In this document: piece by piece, positions 49,449 to 57,525 of the stretch
How positions within the stretch are numbered: the first letter of the stretch is position 1
Layout: every line of letters begins with the position of its first letter
NCBI RefSeq assembly: GCF_047121295.1
Contig: NZ_CP139447.1
Location: forward strand, 2,170,001 to 2,234,000
Source: Longispora sp047121295
GTDB lineage: Bacteria; Actinomycetota; Actinomycetes; Mycobacteriales; Micromonosporaceae
Length of the DNA: 64,000 nucleotides
Direction: 5' to 3'
The notes under the pieces: model-generated
Database searches by the model: none
Told to the model about the DNA's origin: nothing
Seen by the model: the letters and a program-made list of their open reading frames with translations, nothing else
Translations under genes and position numbers: made by a program

Positions 49449-50372
49449 TCAGTGGCCGTGGCCGGTCGGGCCCGGGCCGGGCGAGGTGGCCGCGTTCGAC
49501 GAAACCAGGCCCGTCGGTGCGGCGGGCGGCTGCCCGGCGGTGACGGTGAACTCGGCGGTGCGCACGACCCCGCCGTGCTGGAAGTCCAGGTACAGCCGGT
49601 AGGCGCCGGCGGTGGGCACCTCGGCGAAGAAGCTGATCTGCGGGCCGGCTGTGCCAGTCTCGGGGTGTACGTGCAGGTAGGCGAGGTCGCCGGCGCGCAA
49701 CGCCACCAGGTGGCCGTAGGAGCCCAGGTAAGGCTCGAGATCGGTGACCGGGGTCCCGTCGCGGGTGACCGTGAGAGCGAGTTTGCTCGTGCGGCCGGGC
49801 TCCACGGTGCCTGCCATGGTGACGGTGTAGCCGTCGATGGTGGCCGACGTCGTCGGTTCCGGCAGCGGCACAGGGGCAAACGCCCCGGGCACGTCGACAT
49901 CCAGGCCCAGGACCAGGGGGTCGGCTCCGGTGGGCTTGAAGTCGGCGAACGCCCGGTACGTTCCGGGCTCGCCGAAGGGGACCGCCACCCGCCACACACC
50001 GTCGGCGCCCAGCTGCGGGTGCACGTGCCGGAACCCGGACAGGTCGCGGCGGGCCACCACCAGGTGCAGGCGCTTGTCGTGGGCGACGTCGAAAGCGGTG
50101 AAGGCCTTGCCGTCGGGCCCGGTGATCTGGAACGCGAACTCGCTGTCTGCTGCCGCGACCCGGCTGAGCGTGTAACCGCGTTCGGACACGAGCAGTCCAC
50201 CGGGCAGTTCCGCCGCGGGCGTGTTGGTCGCAGTGCCGTGTCCGCCGTGTGTCCCGGCGGCGGGGGTGCCGGCGGCGGTGACGGGGCCGGTCAAGTGACC
50301 GGCCCCGTACGCCGCGCCGAACACCAGCGCGAGCCCGAGGGCGAAGACGCCCAGCTTCGTCGCCGTGTTCAT
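49449..50372 (-). CDS. Membrane-anchored beta-sandwich copper-operon protein
   Basis: This 307-residue protein has an N-terminal membrane anchor (KLGVFALGLALVFGAAYGAG) and a His/Gly linker. Two similar beta-sandwich halves each contain a HVHP motif (FRHVHPQL and YLHVHPET) and a following GTYRAFADF or GAYRLYLDF strand. The duplicated HVHP sites are likely metal ligands, and the tail ends GHGH. The ATG at 50372 has GAGAGG upstream. Its place between copZ and copA supports extracytoplasmic copper binding. I do not know an experimentally named homologue. Confidence 0.82.
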   Translation of the reverse strand: MNTATKLGVFALGLALVFGAAYGAGHLTGPVTAAGTPAAGTHGGHGTATNTPAAELPGGLLVSERGYTLSRVAAADSEFAFQITGPDGKAFTAFDVAHDKRLHLVVARRDLSGFRHVHPQLGADGVWRVAVPFGEPGTYRAFADFKPTGADPLVLGLDVDVPGAFAPVPLPEPTTSATIDGYTVTMAGTVEPGRTSKLALTVTRDGTPVTDLEPYLGSYGHLVALRAGDLAYLHVHPETGTAGPQISFFAEVPTAGAYRLYLDFQHGGVVRTAEFTVTAGQPPAAPTGLVSSNAATSPGPGPTGHGH

Positions 50373-50402
50373 GACAGAACCTCTCATCGGGTACGACAGG
50401 AC

Positions 50403-50612
50403 TCAGACGGTGACGAGCTCGTAGCCGGCCTCGTCGACGGCGGCCCGCACGGCCTCCACGTCGAGTTCTGCGGCGCTGGTGACGGTGACCTCACCGGTGG
50501 GCAGGTCCACCGCCACGTCGCTCACGCCGGCGAGATTGCCGATCTCGGAGCTGACGGAGCCGACGCAGTGCCCGCACGTCATGCCCTTGACCTGGTACTT
50601 CGAGGTGATCAT
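50403..50612 (-). CDS. copZ: Copper chaperone CopZ
   Basis: This 69-residue HMA-domain protein has the metal site GMTCGHC at residues 10-16 and the usual ferredoxin-like beta-alpha-beta pattern (VSDVAVDLPTGEVTV). It passes Cu(I) to CopA. It is the first gene of the minus-strand operon, and two CsoR-type operators lie directly upstream in the divergent promoter shared with csoR. Confidence 0.96.
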   Translation of the reverse strand: MITSKYQVKGMTCGHCVGSVSSEIGNLAGVSDVAVDLPTGEVTVTSAAELDVEAVRAAVDEAGYELVTV

Positions 50613-50640
50613 GATTCCGTTTCCTTTCCTGACCCCAGGA

Positions 50641-50700
50641 TATACCCATGGGGGGTACCCGTTTGACTGTGCGAACCTAACATACCCCCGGGGGGTTCGG
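50641..50700. promoter_or_regulatory. Two CsoR-type operators between copZ and csoR
   Basis: Site 1, ATACCCATGGGGGGTAC (50642-50658), and site 2, ATACCCCCGGGGGGTTC (50682-50698), are pseudo-palindromes with TACCC-GGGTA arms, as in characterised CsoR operators. They are 40 bases apart and lie between divergent copZ (50612) and csoR (50714), so CsoR probably represses both. Confidence 0.85.
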
Positions 50701-50713
50701 CTATCCTTGGGTC

Positions 50714-51016
50714 ATGACGACCCCACAGACCACCCCCACCCGCGGCTACACCGCCACCAAGGACCAGCTCCTCGCCCGGCTCCGGCGGATCGAGGGCCAG
50801 GTGCGCGGGATCGAGAAGATGGTCGACGAGGACCGGTACTGCATCGACGTCCTCACCCAGATCTCCGCCATCCAGGCCGCCCTGGACAAGGTCGGGCTCG
50901 GCCTGCTCGACGGGCACGCCCGGCACTGCATGCACGAGGGCGCCACCGAGGGTCGGGCGGAGGAGATGGCCACGGAGATGATGTCCGCGGTCGGACGGCT
51001 CATGAAGCGCGGCTGA
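50714..51016 (+). CDS. csoR: Copper-sensing repressor CsoR
   Basis: This 100-residue all-helical repressor has the Cu(I) ligands Cys43, His68 and Cys72, whose spacing equals that of the M. tuberculosis prototype (36, 61, 65). RLRRIEGQVRGIEKMVDEDR is the DNA-facing N-terminal helix. Copper binding releases it from its operators. Matching operators at this promoter and at two others in the window suggest a local regulon. Confidence 0.97.
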   Translation: MTTPQTTPTRGYTATKDQLLARLRRIEGQVRGIEKMVDEDRYCIDVLTQISAIQAALDKVGLGLLDGHARHCMHEGATEGRAEEMATEMMSAVGRLMKRG

Positions 51017-51039
51017 CACGCCGCCGAGCCATCCATCTG

Positions 51040-51055
51040 CTATCTGAGATAGTAG
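51040..51055. promoter_or_regulatory. CTATCTGAGATAGTAG motif at the yibE/F promoter
   Basis: CTATCT-G-AGATAG is a perfect palindrome, extended by TAG, ending five bases before the ATG of the YibE/F gene. The GATAGT part could be a -10 box for a leaderless or near-leaderless mRNA. Closely related sequences occur at 52388, 59095 and, less well, 61728. Confidence 0.5.
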
Positions 51056-51059
51056 CCAG

Positions 51060-52352
51060 ATGGCGAACCACCCTCACCCCCACGGCCATGCCGGCGCGGG
51101 CTCGTGGCTCGAAGTAAGGGCGACCCTCGCGGTGGTCGTCCCCGCGGCCCTGGTCATCCTGGCCGCGATGGTGTGGCTGTGGCCGCCCGCGCAGCCGGAG
51201 GCGGCGAAGGGTGTCGAGTCCGAGCGGTTCAACGCCACGATCACCGCAGTCAACCCTCAGGCCTGCCCGGCGGCGCCCCAATCGGCTCCGGGTAACCAGC
51301 CCGGTTCCACCGTCTGCGGCACCGTCACCCTGCGGTTGCCCGACGGGACCGAGGTGAGTGTGGATCGGCCCGCCGGTCCGGGCGCGCCGGACGTCGCACC
51401 CGGTGACGACGTGGTGGTGCTGCACCTGCCGGACACGCCCAGCGGGGTGGCGTACCAGATCATCGACCACCAGCGGAGCAATCAGCTGTGGATCCTCGGC
51501 GCCGCGTTCGCCCTCGCCGTCGTCGCGTTCGGCCGGTGGCGGGGCCTGTCGGCCCTGGCCGGCCTGGCGGTGACGTTCGCCGTGCTGCTGCTGTTCGTGG
51601 TGCCAGCGATCCTGGCGGGGGAGTCGCCGCTGTTGGTGGCCGTGGTCGGGTCGGCGGCGATCATGCTCACCGTCCTTTACCTCACCCACGGCCTGAACAC
51701 CTCCACCACCGTCGCGGTGGCCGGCACCCTGGCCAGCCTGACCCTCACCGGAGTGCTGTCGACCATGGCGGTCGGGGCCGCGCACCTCACCGGGGTGTCC
51801 GACGACACGTCCAGCTACCTCGGACTCGTCCACCACGTCAACATGCGCGGTCTCCTGCTCGCCGGCATCCTGATCGGCTCCCTCGGCGTCCTCGACGACG
51901 TCACCGTCACCCAGGCCGCGACCGTAGACGAGTTGGCCCGCGCCAACCCCCGCTACACCTTCGCCCAGCTCTACCGCGCCGCGACCAGGGTCGGGCGCGC
52001 GCACATCGCCTCGGTCATCAACACGATCATCCTGGCCTACGCCGGAGCGTCGCTGCCCCTGCTGGTGCTCATCGCGGCCGGGAACCAGCCCCTCGGCCAG
52101 GTCCTCGCCAACCAGGTCGTGGCGCAGGAACTCGTCCGCAGCGCGATCGGCACCCTCGGGCTCATCGCCGCCGTCCCCATCACCACCGCCCTGGCGGCCC
52201 TGGCCGCCAGCCGCATGACCCCCGTCGTCGCCGACGAGCCCCACCGTCCCGCAGCCGTCCCGGCGATCCCGCGTGAGCGGCCCGCCGCAGAGCGTGGCGG
52301 TCACCTCGCGGCGCTGTCGGGGGAGACCGATGCCGCACCGCACCACTGGTAG
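51060..52352 (+). CDS. YibE/F-family membrane protein
   Basis: This 430-residue membrane protein matches YibE/YibF. It has an N-terminal helix, an extracytoplasmic OB-like domain of about 110 residues (TVTLRLPDGTEVSVDRPAG, VAPGDDVVVLHLPD) and then seven or more helices. Signature loops ITHGLN-like YLTHGLNTSTTVAV, GLLLAGILIGSLGVLDDVTV and LPLLVL are present. The His-rich start (HPHPHGHAG) hints at metal. The function of the family is unproven. It follows csoR but has its own motif-bearing promoter. Confidence 0.9.
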   Translation: MANHPHPHGHAGAGSWLEVRATLAVVVPAALVILAAMVWLWPPAQPEAAKGVESERFNATITAVNPQACPAAPQSAPGNQPGSTVCGTVTLRLPDGTEVSVDRPAGPGAPDVAPGDDVVVLHLPDTPSGVAYQIIDHQRSNQLWILGAAFALAVVAFGRWRGLSALAGLAVTFAVLLLFVVPAILAGESPLLVAVVGSAAIMLTVLYLTHGLNTSTTVAVAGTLASLTLTGVLSTMAVGAAHLTGVSDDTSSYLGLVHHVNMRGLLLAGILIGSLGVLDDVTVTQAATVDELARANPRYTFAQLYRAATRVGRAHIASVINTIILAYAGASLPLLVLIAAGNQPLGQVLANQVVAQELVRSAIGTLGLIAAVPITTALAALAASRMTPVVADEPHRPAAVPAIPRERPAAERGGHLAALSGETDAAPHHW

Positions 52353-52387
52353 AGGCACAGTCGACGCGATCCCCCCCTCTCAAACTC

Positions 52388-52403
52388 CTATGTTCGATAG
52401 TAG
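52388..52403. promoter_or_regulatory. CTATGTTCGATAGTAG motif
   Basis: This copy of the CTATNTNNGATAGTAG motif lies 36 bases after the YibE/F stop in a convergent intergenic region. No gene starts within 150 bases downstream on either strand. It may be an orphan site or the promoter of a short transcript. Confidence 0.4.
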
Positions 52404-52541
52404 AGTGGTGGCGTTCGGGGATCGCGCTGTGAGGGGTGGCGGACCCTGATCGTTCCCTCCTTCGAGGGCGCGCGGGGCAGTCGAGGGACTGTCCCGCGCA
52501 ACACCCCGACACCCGGCCACCTGCGGCGCTCGACACCACGT

Positions 52542-52591
52542 CACCGCTGAGGGTGAGCCACCTCGGAGGAGGCGGCCCACCCTCAGCGGTG
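52542..52591. terminator. Bidirectional terminator between convergent genes
   Basis: CACCGCTGAGGGTG (52542-52555) and CACCCTCAGCGGTG (52578-52591) are a perfect 14-base inverted repeat with a 22-base loop. It lies just past the stop of the MFS gene at 52602, and its long stem should terminate in both directions. Confidence 0.75.
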
Positions 52592-52601
52592 TGGCTCGCG
52601 G

Positions 52602-54020
52602 TCAGGTACGGATGGCTTCGTGTTCGCGATCGGCGGCGGGCCGGGGGGTCCGCAGCGTGAGCAGGGCCAGGGCGGCGGCTGCCAGGGCGACGAGCGCGGC
52701 GCCGGTGAACGCGGCGGAGAACCCGTCGGTGAGCGCGGCGGGGTCCTCGAGGTGGGCGGCGCCGTGGGACGTGGCGAGGGCGGTCATCGCGGCCAGGCCG
52801 AGGGCGGAGCCGACCTGGTAGGTGGTGTTGACGATGCCGGAGGCCAGGCCGCCCTGCTCGGGTGGGGCGCCGGTGATGGCGGTCATCATGGCGGGGATGA
52901 ACACCAGCGACATGCCGACTGCGGAGATCAGGGATCCGGGCAGCACGTCGGTCAGGAAGCCTCCGGTGGGTTCGATCCGCGACAGCACGCCCAGGCCGGC
53001 GGCCAGGACCGCCAGGCCGGTGACGATCAACGGCTTGGCCCCGAAACGGGCCAGCAGGCGGCCGGTGACGGCGACCATGAGCGCCATCATCAGTGCGGTC
53101 ATCGGGACCAGGGCCGAGCCGCTGGGAAAGGCCCCGTAGCCGAGGACCTGCTGCAGGTACAGGTTGAGGAAGTACCACATCGGAATCCACGCCGCGCCCA
53201 GCAGCGCCATCGCCAGGTTCGCGCCGGACAGGTTCGGGGTGCGCCAGATCGACAGCGGCATCAGCGGCTCACCCGCCGCGCGTTGGCGCAGAACGAACGC
53301 GGCCAGCAGCGCGGCGGCCCCGGCGGCCGAACCCAGAGTGGTGGCCGACGCCCAACCGGCGGCGGGGGCCTGCACGATCGCGTACACGGCCAGGGCCAGG
53401 CCGCCGGTGACGGTGACCGCGCCGGTGAGGTCCATCCGGCCGCGCTTTCCGGGCACCGCCGGTAGCAGCGCGCGGGTGAGGGCGAGGCTGAGCAGGCCGA
53501 CGGGGATGTATAGGGCGAACACCCAGGGCCAGGTGAGCCATTCGGTGATCATGCCGCCGAGGAACACCCCGGCGGTCCCGCCGGCCGGTGCGGCGGCACC
53601 GTAGAGGGCCATGGCTTTGGGTAGTTCGCGGGGCTGGCCGGCGAACAGGACCATCAGCAGGGTCATCGCCGCCGGGGTGATCAGCGCCGAGCCGATGCCC
53701 TGCACCGCGCGGCCGGCGACCTCGAGGGCGGCGGTGTCGGCGGCGGCGGAGACGACGGAGCCGGCGATGAGCACGGCCCAGCCGGTGGCGAAGACGCGGC
53801 GGGCGCCGAACAGGTCCGACAGTCGCCCGCCGAGCAGGAGCAGGCCGCCGAGGGCGACGACGTAGGCGTTGAACACCCACTGCAGGCCGTCGGGGGTGAA
53901 GCCGAGTTGGCGGCCCATCTGCGGGAGGGCGACGCCGATGATGGAGGTGTCCATGATGACCATGAACTGGGCGGCGGCGAGCACGGACAGTGCCAGCCAG
54001 CGGCGGGGGTGCGGTTGCAT
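52602..54020 (-). CDS. MFS (DHA2-type) exporter in a CsoR-type operon
   Basis: This 472-residue transporter has 14 predicted helices and the DHA2 signatures: MVIMDTSIIGVALPQMGRQL in helix 1, GGRLSDLFGARRVF as motif A and GWPWVFALYIPVG-like WLTWPWVFALYIPVG as motif C region. Such pumps export drugs or toxic ions with proton influx. It is second in an operon after an HMA chaperone preceded by CsoR-type sites, so a copper-linked role is plausible. A second DHA2 pump lies at 55115. Confidence 0.92.
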   Translation of the reverse strand: MQPHPRRWLALSVLAAAQFMVIMDTSIIGVALPQMGRQLGFTPDGLQWVFNAYVVALGGLLLLGGRLSDLFGARRVFATGWAVLIAGSVVSAAADTAALEVAGRAVQGIGSALITPAAMTLLMVLFAGQPRELPKAMALYGAAAPAGGTAGVFLGGMITEWLTWPWVFALYIPVGLLSLALTRALLPAVPGKRGRMDLTGAVTVTGGLALAVYAIVQAPAAGWASATTLGSAAGAAALLAAFVLRQRAAGEPLMPLSIWRTPNLSGANLAMALLGAAWIPMWYFLNLYLQQVLGYGAFPSGSALVPMTALMMALMVAVTGRLLARFGAKPLIVTGLAVLAAGLGVLSRIEPTGGFLTDVLPGSLISAVGMSLVFIPAMMTAITGAPPEQGGLASGIVNTTYQVGSALGLAAMTALATSHGAAHLEDPAALTDGFSAAFTGAALVALAAAALALLTLRTPRPAADREHEAIRT

Positions 54021-54086
54021 GACGATGTTCCTCTCCTGGCCTGCGGCGTATCGGCGCCGGGCCGGACGGGTGACCGCGTCGGGCGG

Positions 54087-54332
54087 TCAGGCGGGGGTGA
54101 TCTGGTAGCCGGCGTCGGTGACGGCGGCGGCGATGGCGGCGGGCGCGGCGGTCCCGCCCACGGTGAGCCGCCCGGAGGCGAGGTCCACGGCGACAGCGCT
54201 GACGCCGGGGAGGTTCCGCACGGCCGAGGTGACCTTGGCCGCGCACGGCGGACAGCTCATTCCGGAAACCTGGAAGACCTGGCCCTCGACTGCGGCGGGG
54301 GCTGCGGTAGCGGTGTTCTCACACGAGCACAT
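54087..54332 (-). CDS. HMA-domain metal chaperone, CPPC variant
   Basis: This 81-residue protein has an N-terminal CSCEN segment and then an HMA domain with GMSCPPCA in place of the usual GMTCxxC, followed by VSAVAVDLASGRLTV. The extra CxC near the start could add a metal ligand. The ATG at 54332 follows GGAGAGGGAG. It heads the operon with the MFS exporter, and two CsoR-like palindromes lie just upstream. Confidence 0.9.
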   Translation of the reverse strand: MCSCENTATAAPAAVEGQVFQVSGMSCPPCAAKVTSAVRNLPGVSAVAVDLASGRLTVGGTAAPAAIAAAVTDAGYQITPA

Positions 54333-54352
54333 GACTGAGACTCCCTCTCCGT

Positions 54353-54407
54353 GATACCCCCAGTGGGTATCGCGGAGAGGACCGTAGCATACGGGTGGGG
54401 GGTATCC
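54353..54407. promoter_or_regulatory. CsoR-type operators upstream of the HMA/MFS operon
   Basis: GATACCC (54353-54359), CCAGT and GGGTATC (54365-54371) form a perfect palindrome whose core resembles the known CsoR operator. A second site with ATAC and GTAT arms lies at 54390-54404. Both sit upstream of the HMA chaperone start at 54332. Confidence 0.75.
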
Positions 54408-54510
54408 GCAAGGTGTGATCATCGGCGAACGACACATCGTCCACAGAGGTCGGAGCGGCCCGGGCCGCGACGCACATCGGGCGTCCCCGGAAGCGGGTGG
54501 TCGTGACGAT

Positions 54511-55104
54511 CTAGCGAGGGCTGAGCAGGGACAGGATGGTCGTGTGCAGCAGGTCGGCGGCGTCCGTGGCGGCGAGTTCGCCACGGTCGACCTCTTCGGC
54601 GGCGGCGTGCAGGAGGCTGTAGACGGTGGTCACCAGCCAGGGGCGCGGCAGGTCGGCCCGGAACACCCCGTCCGCCTGGCCCCTGGCGAGCAGCTGCTCG
54701 ATCCGGTCGAGGGCGGGGCCATGCCCGGCGCGCAGCCGCTGCGGTCCGAGTTCGGCGGCGGCGTGGGTGTGCAGGCCACGGTGGCGGTCCAGTGTCTGCC
54801 AGGCCGAGCGCACCAGCCGGGAAAGCGCCGCGTCGGCGGGCCCGTCTTCGATAGCGCAGGCGTCGATGGCCTCGTTGGCCTGCGCGACGGCCCGGTCGAG
54901 GACGGCTTCCAGGAGCGTTTCGCGGGAGGGGAAGTGCGCGTACAAGGTGACCCGTCCGACGCCCGCGGCGCGGGCCACCTCGACCATGCTCGGGTTGGGG
55001 CCCCGGCTGAACAGGTCCAGCGCCGCGTCGGTGATCGCGGCGATGTTACGCGCGGCGTCGGCGCGCTTGCCCGCCGCTGGCACGGTCTGCTCAGAGGAAC
55101 CCAT
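54511..55104 (-). CDS. TetR-family regulator of the MFS exporter
   Basis: This 197-residue TetR regulator has the helix-turn-helix around ITDAALDLFSRG and VEVARAAGVGRVTLYAHFPS, then an all-helical ligand domain. It lies ten bases after the MFS exporter gene on the same strand, so the two form an operon. A perfect 24-base palindrome upstream of the exporter (56573-56596) is the likely binding site, giving autorepression relieved by the pump substrate. Confidence 0.92.
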   Translation of the reverse strand: MGSSEQTVPAAGKRADAARNIAAITDAALDLFSRGPNPSMVEVARAAGVGRVTLYAHFPSRETLLEAVLDRAVAQANEAIDACAIEDGPADAALSRLVRSAWQTLDRHRGLHTHAAAELGPQRLRAGHGPALDRIEQLLARGQADGVFRADLPRPWLVTTVYSLLHAAAEEVDRGELAATDAADLLHTTILSLLSPR

Positions 55105-55114
55105 GGCTGAAAGG

Positions 55115-56554
55115 CTAGTGAACGTGCGGTCCGCCGGTGAGCACCGGCTTGCCCGCTGGGACGAGGACCACCGCCACCACGGCGGTCACGGCCGCGACGA
55201 GGGCCGCCGTCGCGTACGCGGTGGTGAAGCCGGCGATCTGCGGCACGGCGGCGCTGACGCTGGTCGCGGCGGCGGTGGAGGCCAAGGCCACGCCGACGGC
55301 GCCGCCGAGTTCGTGGAAGGTGTTGACCACGCCCGAGGCCAGGCCCGCCTCCTGATGGTCGACGTGGGCCAGCGCGGAGGCGGTGGCGGCGACGAACACC
55401 GGACCCAGGCCGAACGCGGCGATCGCCATGCCCGGGACCAGCACGGAAAGCTCGCCGCCGTCGACGGCGATCCGGGCCATCCACAGCGCGCCGGCGGCGG
55501 CCAGCAGCAGACCGCCGGCGGCCACCGGCCGGCCGCCGATCCGCCCGATCAGCCGGCCGCCCAGGTGCGCGCCCGCCCCGGTCGCCGCCGCCGCGGGCAG
55601 GAACATCAGCCCGGTGGCCAGGGCCCCGAAGCCGCGGGTGTGCTGCAGGTAAAGCGAGCCGAGGAAGAAGAACGCGATCAGCAGCCCCGTGGCCACCAGC
55701 ATCAGTACCGCCCCTGACAGGACCGGCCGGCGGGCGAGCAACTGCACTCGCATCAGCGGGCTTCGCACTGCGCGCTCCACGGCCGCGAACGCGACGAGCA
55801 GCACCACGGCCGCACCCAGCGGGAGCAGGGCGTCGGGGTCCGTCCAGCCGGTGTCGCCGGCGGTGATCAGTCCGTAGATCAGGGCCGCGACCGCGGCGGT
55901 GATCAGCGCCGCCCCCGCCACGTCGAGCCGCCGGCGTGCTGTCCTGTGCCCGTCGGGGCGCACGGCCAGCGGGACCAGGCCCACAACGACGATGCCGACG
56001 GGCACGTTGACCAGGAACACCCAGGCCCAGCCGGGGCCGGCGGTGAGTAGCCCGCCGGCGATCACGCCGAGCGCCGCGCCCAGTCCGCCCAGCCCGGCCC
56101 ACACCCCCAGCGCCCGGTGGCGTTCGGGTCCGGTGAAGGTGGTGGTCACGATCGACAGTGCCGCCGGCGACAGCAGCGCCGCGCCCACACCCTGGGCGAC
56201 GCGGGCTGCGATCAGTGTCCCGCCGTTGCCGGCGAGCGCCCCGGCCAGCGACGCCAGGGTGAACATCACCAGTCCGGCCAGGAGCATCCGGCGGGCGCCG
56301 AGCAGGTCGGCCAGCCGACCGCCGAGCAGCATCAGCCCGCCGAAGGACACGGTGTAGCCGGTCACCACCCAGGTCAGGGCCGCCCGGCCCAGGGTTAGTT
56401 CGGCCCCGATCGTCGGCAGCGCCACCTGCACGACTGTCACGTCCAGGACCAGCATGAACTGTGCCGCGCACAGCAACGCCAACGCCAACCACCTGCGCGG
56501 CGCCGGCGGGGCGGGCGGATGCGCGGCCGGGTGGTGCGTGAGGGTGTGGTCCAC
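55115..56554 (-). CDS. MFS (DHA2-type) exporter, TetR-controlled
   Basis: This 479-residue transporter has about 14 helices, with MLVLDVTVVQVALPTIGAEL in helix 1, GGRLADLLGARRML as motif A and WAWVFLVNVPVGIVVVGLVP near helix 6. The N-terminus is His/Pro-rich (DHTLTHHPAAHPPAP). I chose GTG 56554, which has GGAGG seven bases upstream; the frame extends to 56608 but that part overlaps the operator. Drug export is the family role. The substrate is unknown. Confidence 0.92.
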   Translation of the reverse strand: MDHTLTHHPAAHPPAPPAPRRWLALALLCAAQFMLVLDVTVVQVALPTIGAELTLGRAALTWVVTGYTVSFGGLMLLGGRLADLLGARRMLLAGLVMFTLASLAGALAGNGGTLIAARVAQGVGAALLSPAALSIVTTTFTGPERHRALGVWAGLGGLGAALGVIAGGLLTAGPGWAWVFLVNVPVGIVVVGLVPLAVRPDGHRTARRRLDVAGAALITAAVAALIYGLITAGDTGWTDPDALLPLGAAVVLLVAFAAVERAVRSPLMRVQLLARRPVLSGAVLMLVATGLLIAFFFLGSLYLQHTRGFGALATGLMFLPAAAATGAGAHLGGRLIGRIGGRPVAAGGLLLAAAGALWMARIAVDGGELSVLVPGMAIAAFGLGPVFVAATASALAHVDHQEAGLASGVVNTFHELGGAVGVALASTAAATSVSAAVPQIAGFTTAYATAALVAAVTAVVAVVLVPAGKPVLTGGPHVH

Positions 56555-56572
56555 CGAAACCTCCAACGCAAT

Positions 56573-56596
56573 AACTCGTACACAGATGTACGAGTT
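56573..56596. promoter_or_regulatory. Perfect TetR-type palindrome upstream of the MFS exporter
   Basis: AACTCGTACA (56573-56582), spacer CAGA and TGTACGAGTT (56587-56596) are a perfect inverted repeat, 19 bases upstream of the exporter start. Its length and symmetry fit binding by the TetR protein encoded at the end of the operon. Confidence 0.8.
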
Positions 56597-56672
56597 AGCG
56601 TAGCGCATGGAGCAGGAAAGTCATACACCAGTGTTCGACTTAATATGGCGCTCAAATTGATCTTGCGCGGTA

Positions 56673-56689
56673 ATACCCCCTAGGGGTAT
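56673..56689. promoter_or_regulatory. CsoR-type operator upstream of the DUF4396 gene
   Basis: ATACCCCCTAGGGGTAT is a near-perfect palindrome with the same ATACCC-GGGTAT arms as the copZ/csoR and HMA/MFS sites. It lies 42 bases upstream of the DUF4396 start at 56731, adding that gene to the predicted copper regulon. Confidence 0.78.
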
Positions 56690-56730
56690 GTTGCGGGTGT
56701 TGAAAGTGAGAGCGAAGGGAAACACCGGTC

Positions 56731-57417
56731 ATGGACCACAGCGCGCACCCCGGGCACGCAGCCGGGCACACCACGGTCAGCTGGCGCACCGCCGCCGCGG
56801 CCACCCTGCACTGCCTCACCGGCTGCGCCATCGGCGAGGTCCTCGGCATGATCCTCGGCACGGCGATCGGTTGGTCGAACCTCACCACGATCGTGGTGTC
56901 GATCGTGTTGGCGTTCTTCTTCGGGTACTCCCTGACGATGCGCCCGGTCCTGCGCGCCGGGGTCGGACTCGGCGCGGCGGTCGGGGTGGCACTGGCCGCC
57001 GACACGGTCTCCATCGCGGTCATGGAGGTCATCGACAACGCGTTCATGTTCGCCGTCCCCGGCGCACTGGACGCCGGCCTCACCGACGCGCTTTTCTGGA
57101 TCAGCCTCGCCGCGTCCCTGGTCCTCGCGTTCGTGGTCACCGTCCCGGTGAACCGGTGGATGATCTCGAAGGGCAAGGGCCACGCCGTCGTGCACCAGTA
57201 CCACCACGGGCCGGGCCACGACGGACACGCCGCCCACTCCGCCGACCACCATGGACACGACTCCGGGCACGACGGCCACGCCGCGCACCCGGGCCACGGG
57301 TCCAGCGACGAAGGGCACGTCGGGCACGGCGCGGGCCACCACGAGCATGCGGGACATGACGAGCACGCGGGCCACCGCGCACCGCAAGGCCCCCAGGAGC
57401 ACCCCGAACACCACTGA
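56731..57417 (+). CDS. DUF4396 membrane protein with His-rich tail
   Basis: This 228-residue protein has a His-rich start (DHSAHPGHAAGH) and four helices. TLHCLTGCAIGEVLGMILGT is the DUF4396 signature with two Cys. A cytosolic tail of about 70 residues follows with more than 20 His and many Asp/Gly (HGHDSGHDGHAAH type). The tail can bind metal. A CsoR-type operator upstream supports a role in copper handling. No transport activity has been established. Confidence 0.88.
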   Translation: MDHSAHPGHAAGHTTVSWRTAAAATLHCLTGCAIGEVLGMILGTAIGWSNLTTIVVSIVLAFFFGYSLTMRPVLRAGVGLGAAVGVALAADTVSIAVMEVIDNAFMFAVPGALDAGLTDALFWISLAASLVLAFVVTVPVNRWMISKGKGHAVVHQYHHGPGHDGHAAHSADHHGHDSGHDGHAAHPGHGSSDEGHVGHGAGHHEHAGHDEHAGHRAPQGPQEHPEHH

Positions 57418-57525
57418 CATCCACCCGCACCACAGCGCCGCCCGGCAGGAAACGCCGGGCGGCGCGCCGCGTCGTCCGCCAGCCGTGAGCCACGGGGCCG
57501 GCACCGGTCGTGAGGAGGCGGGACC

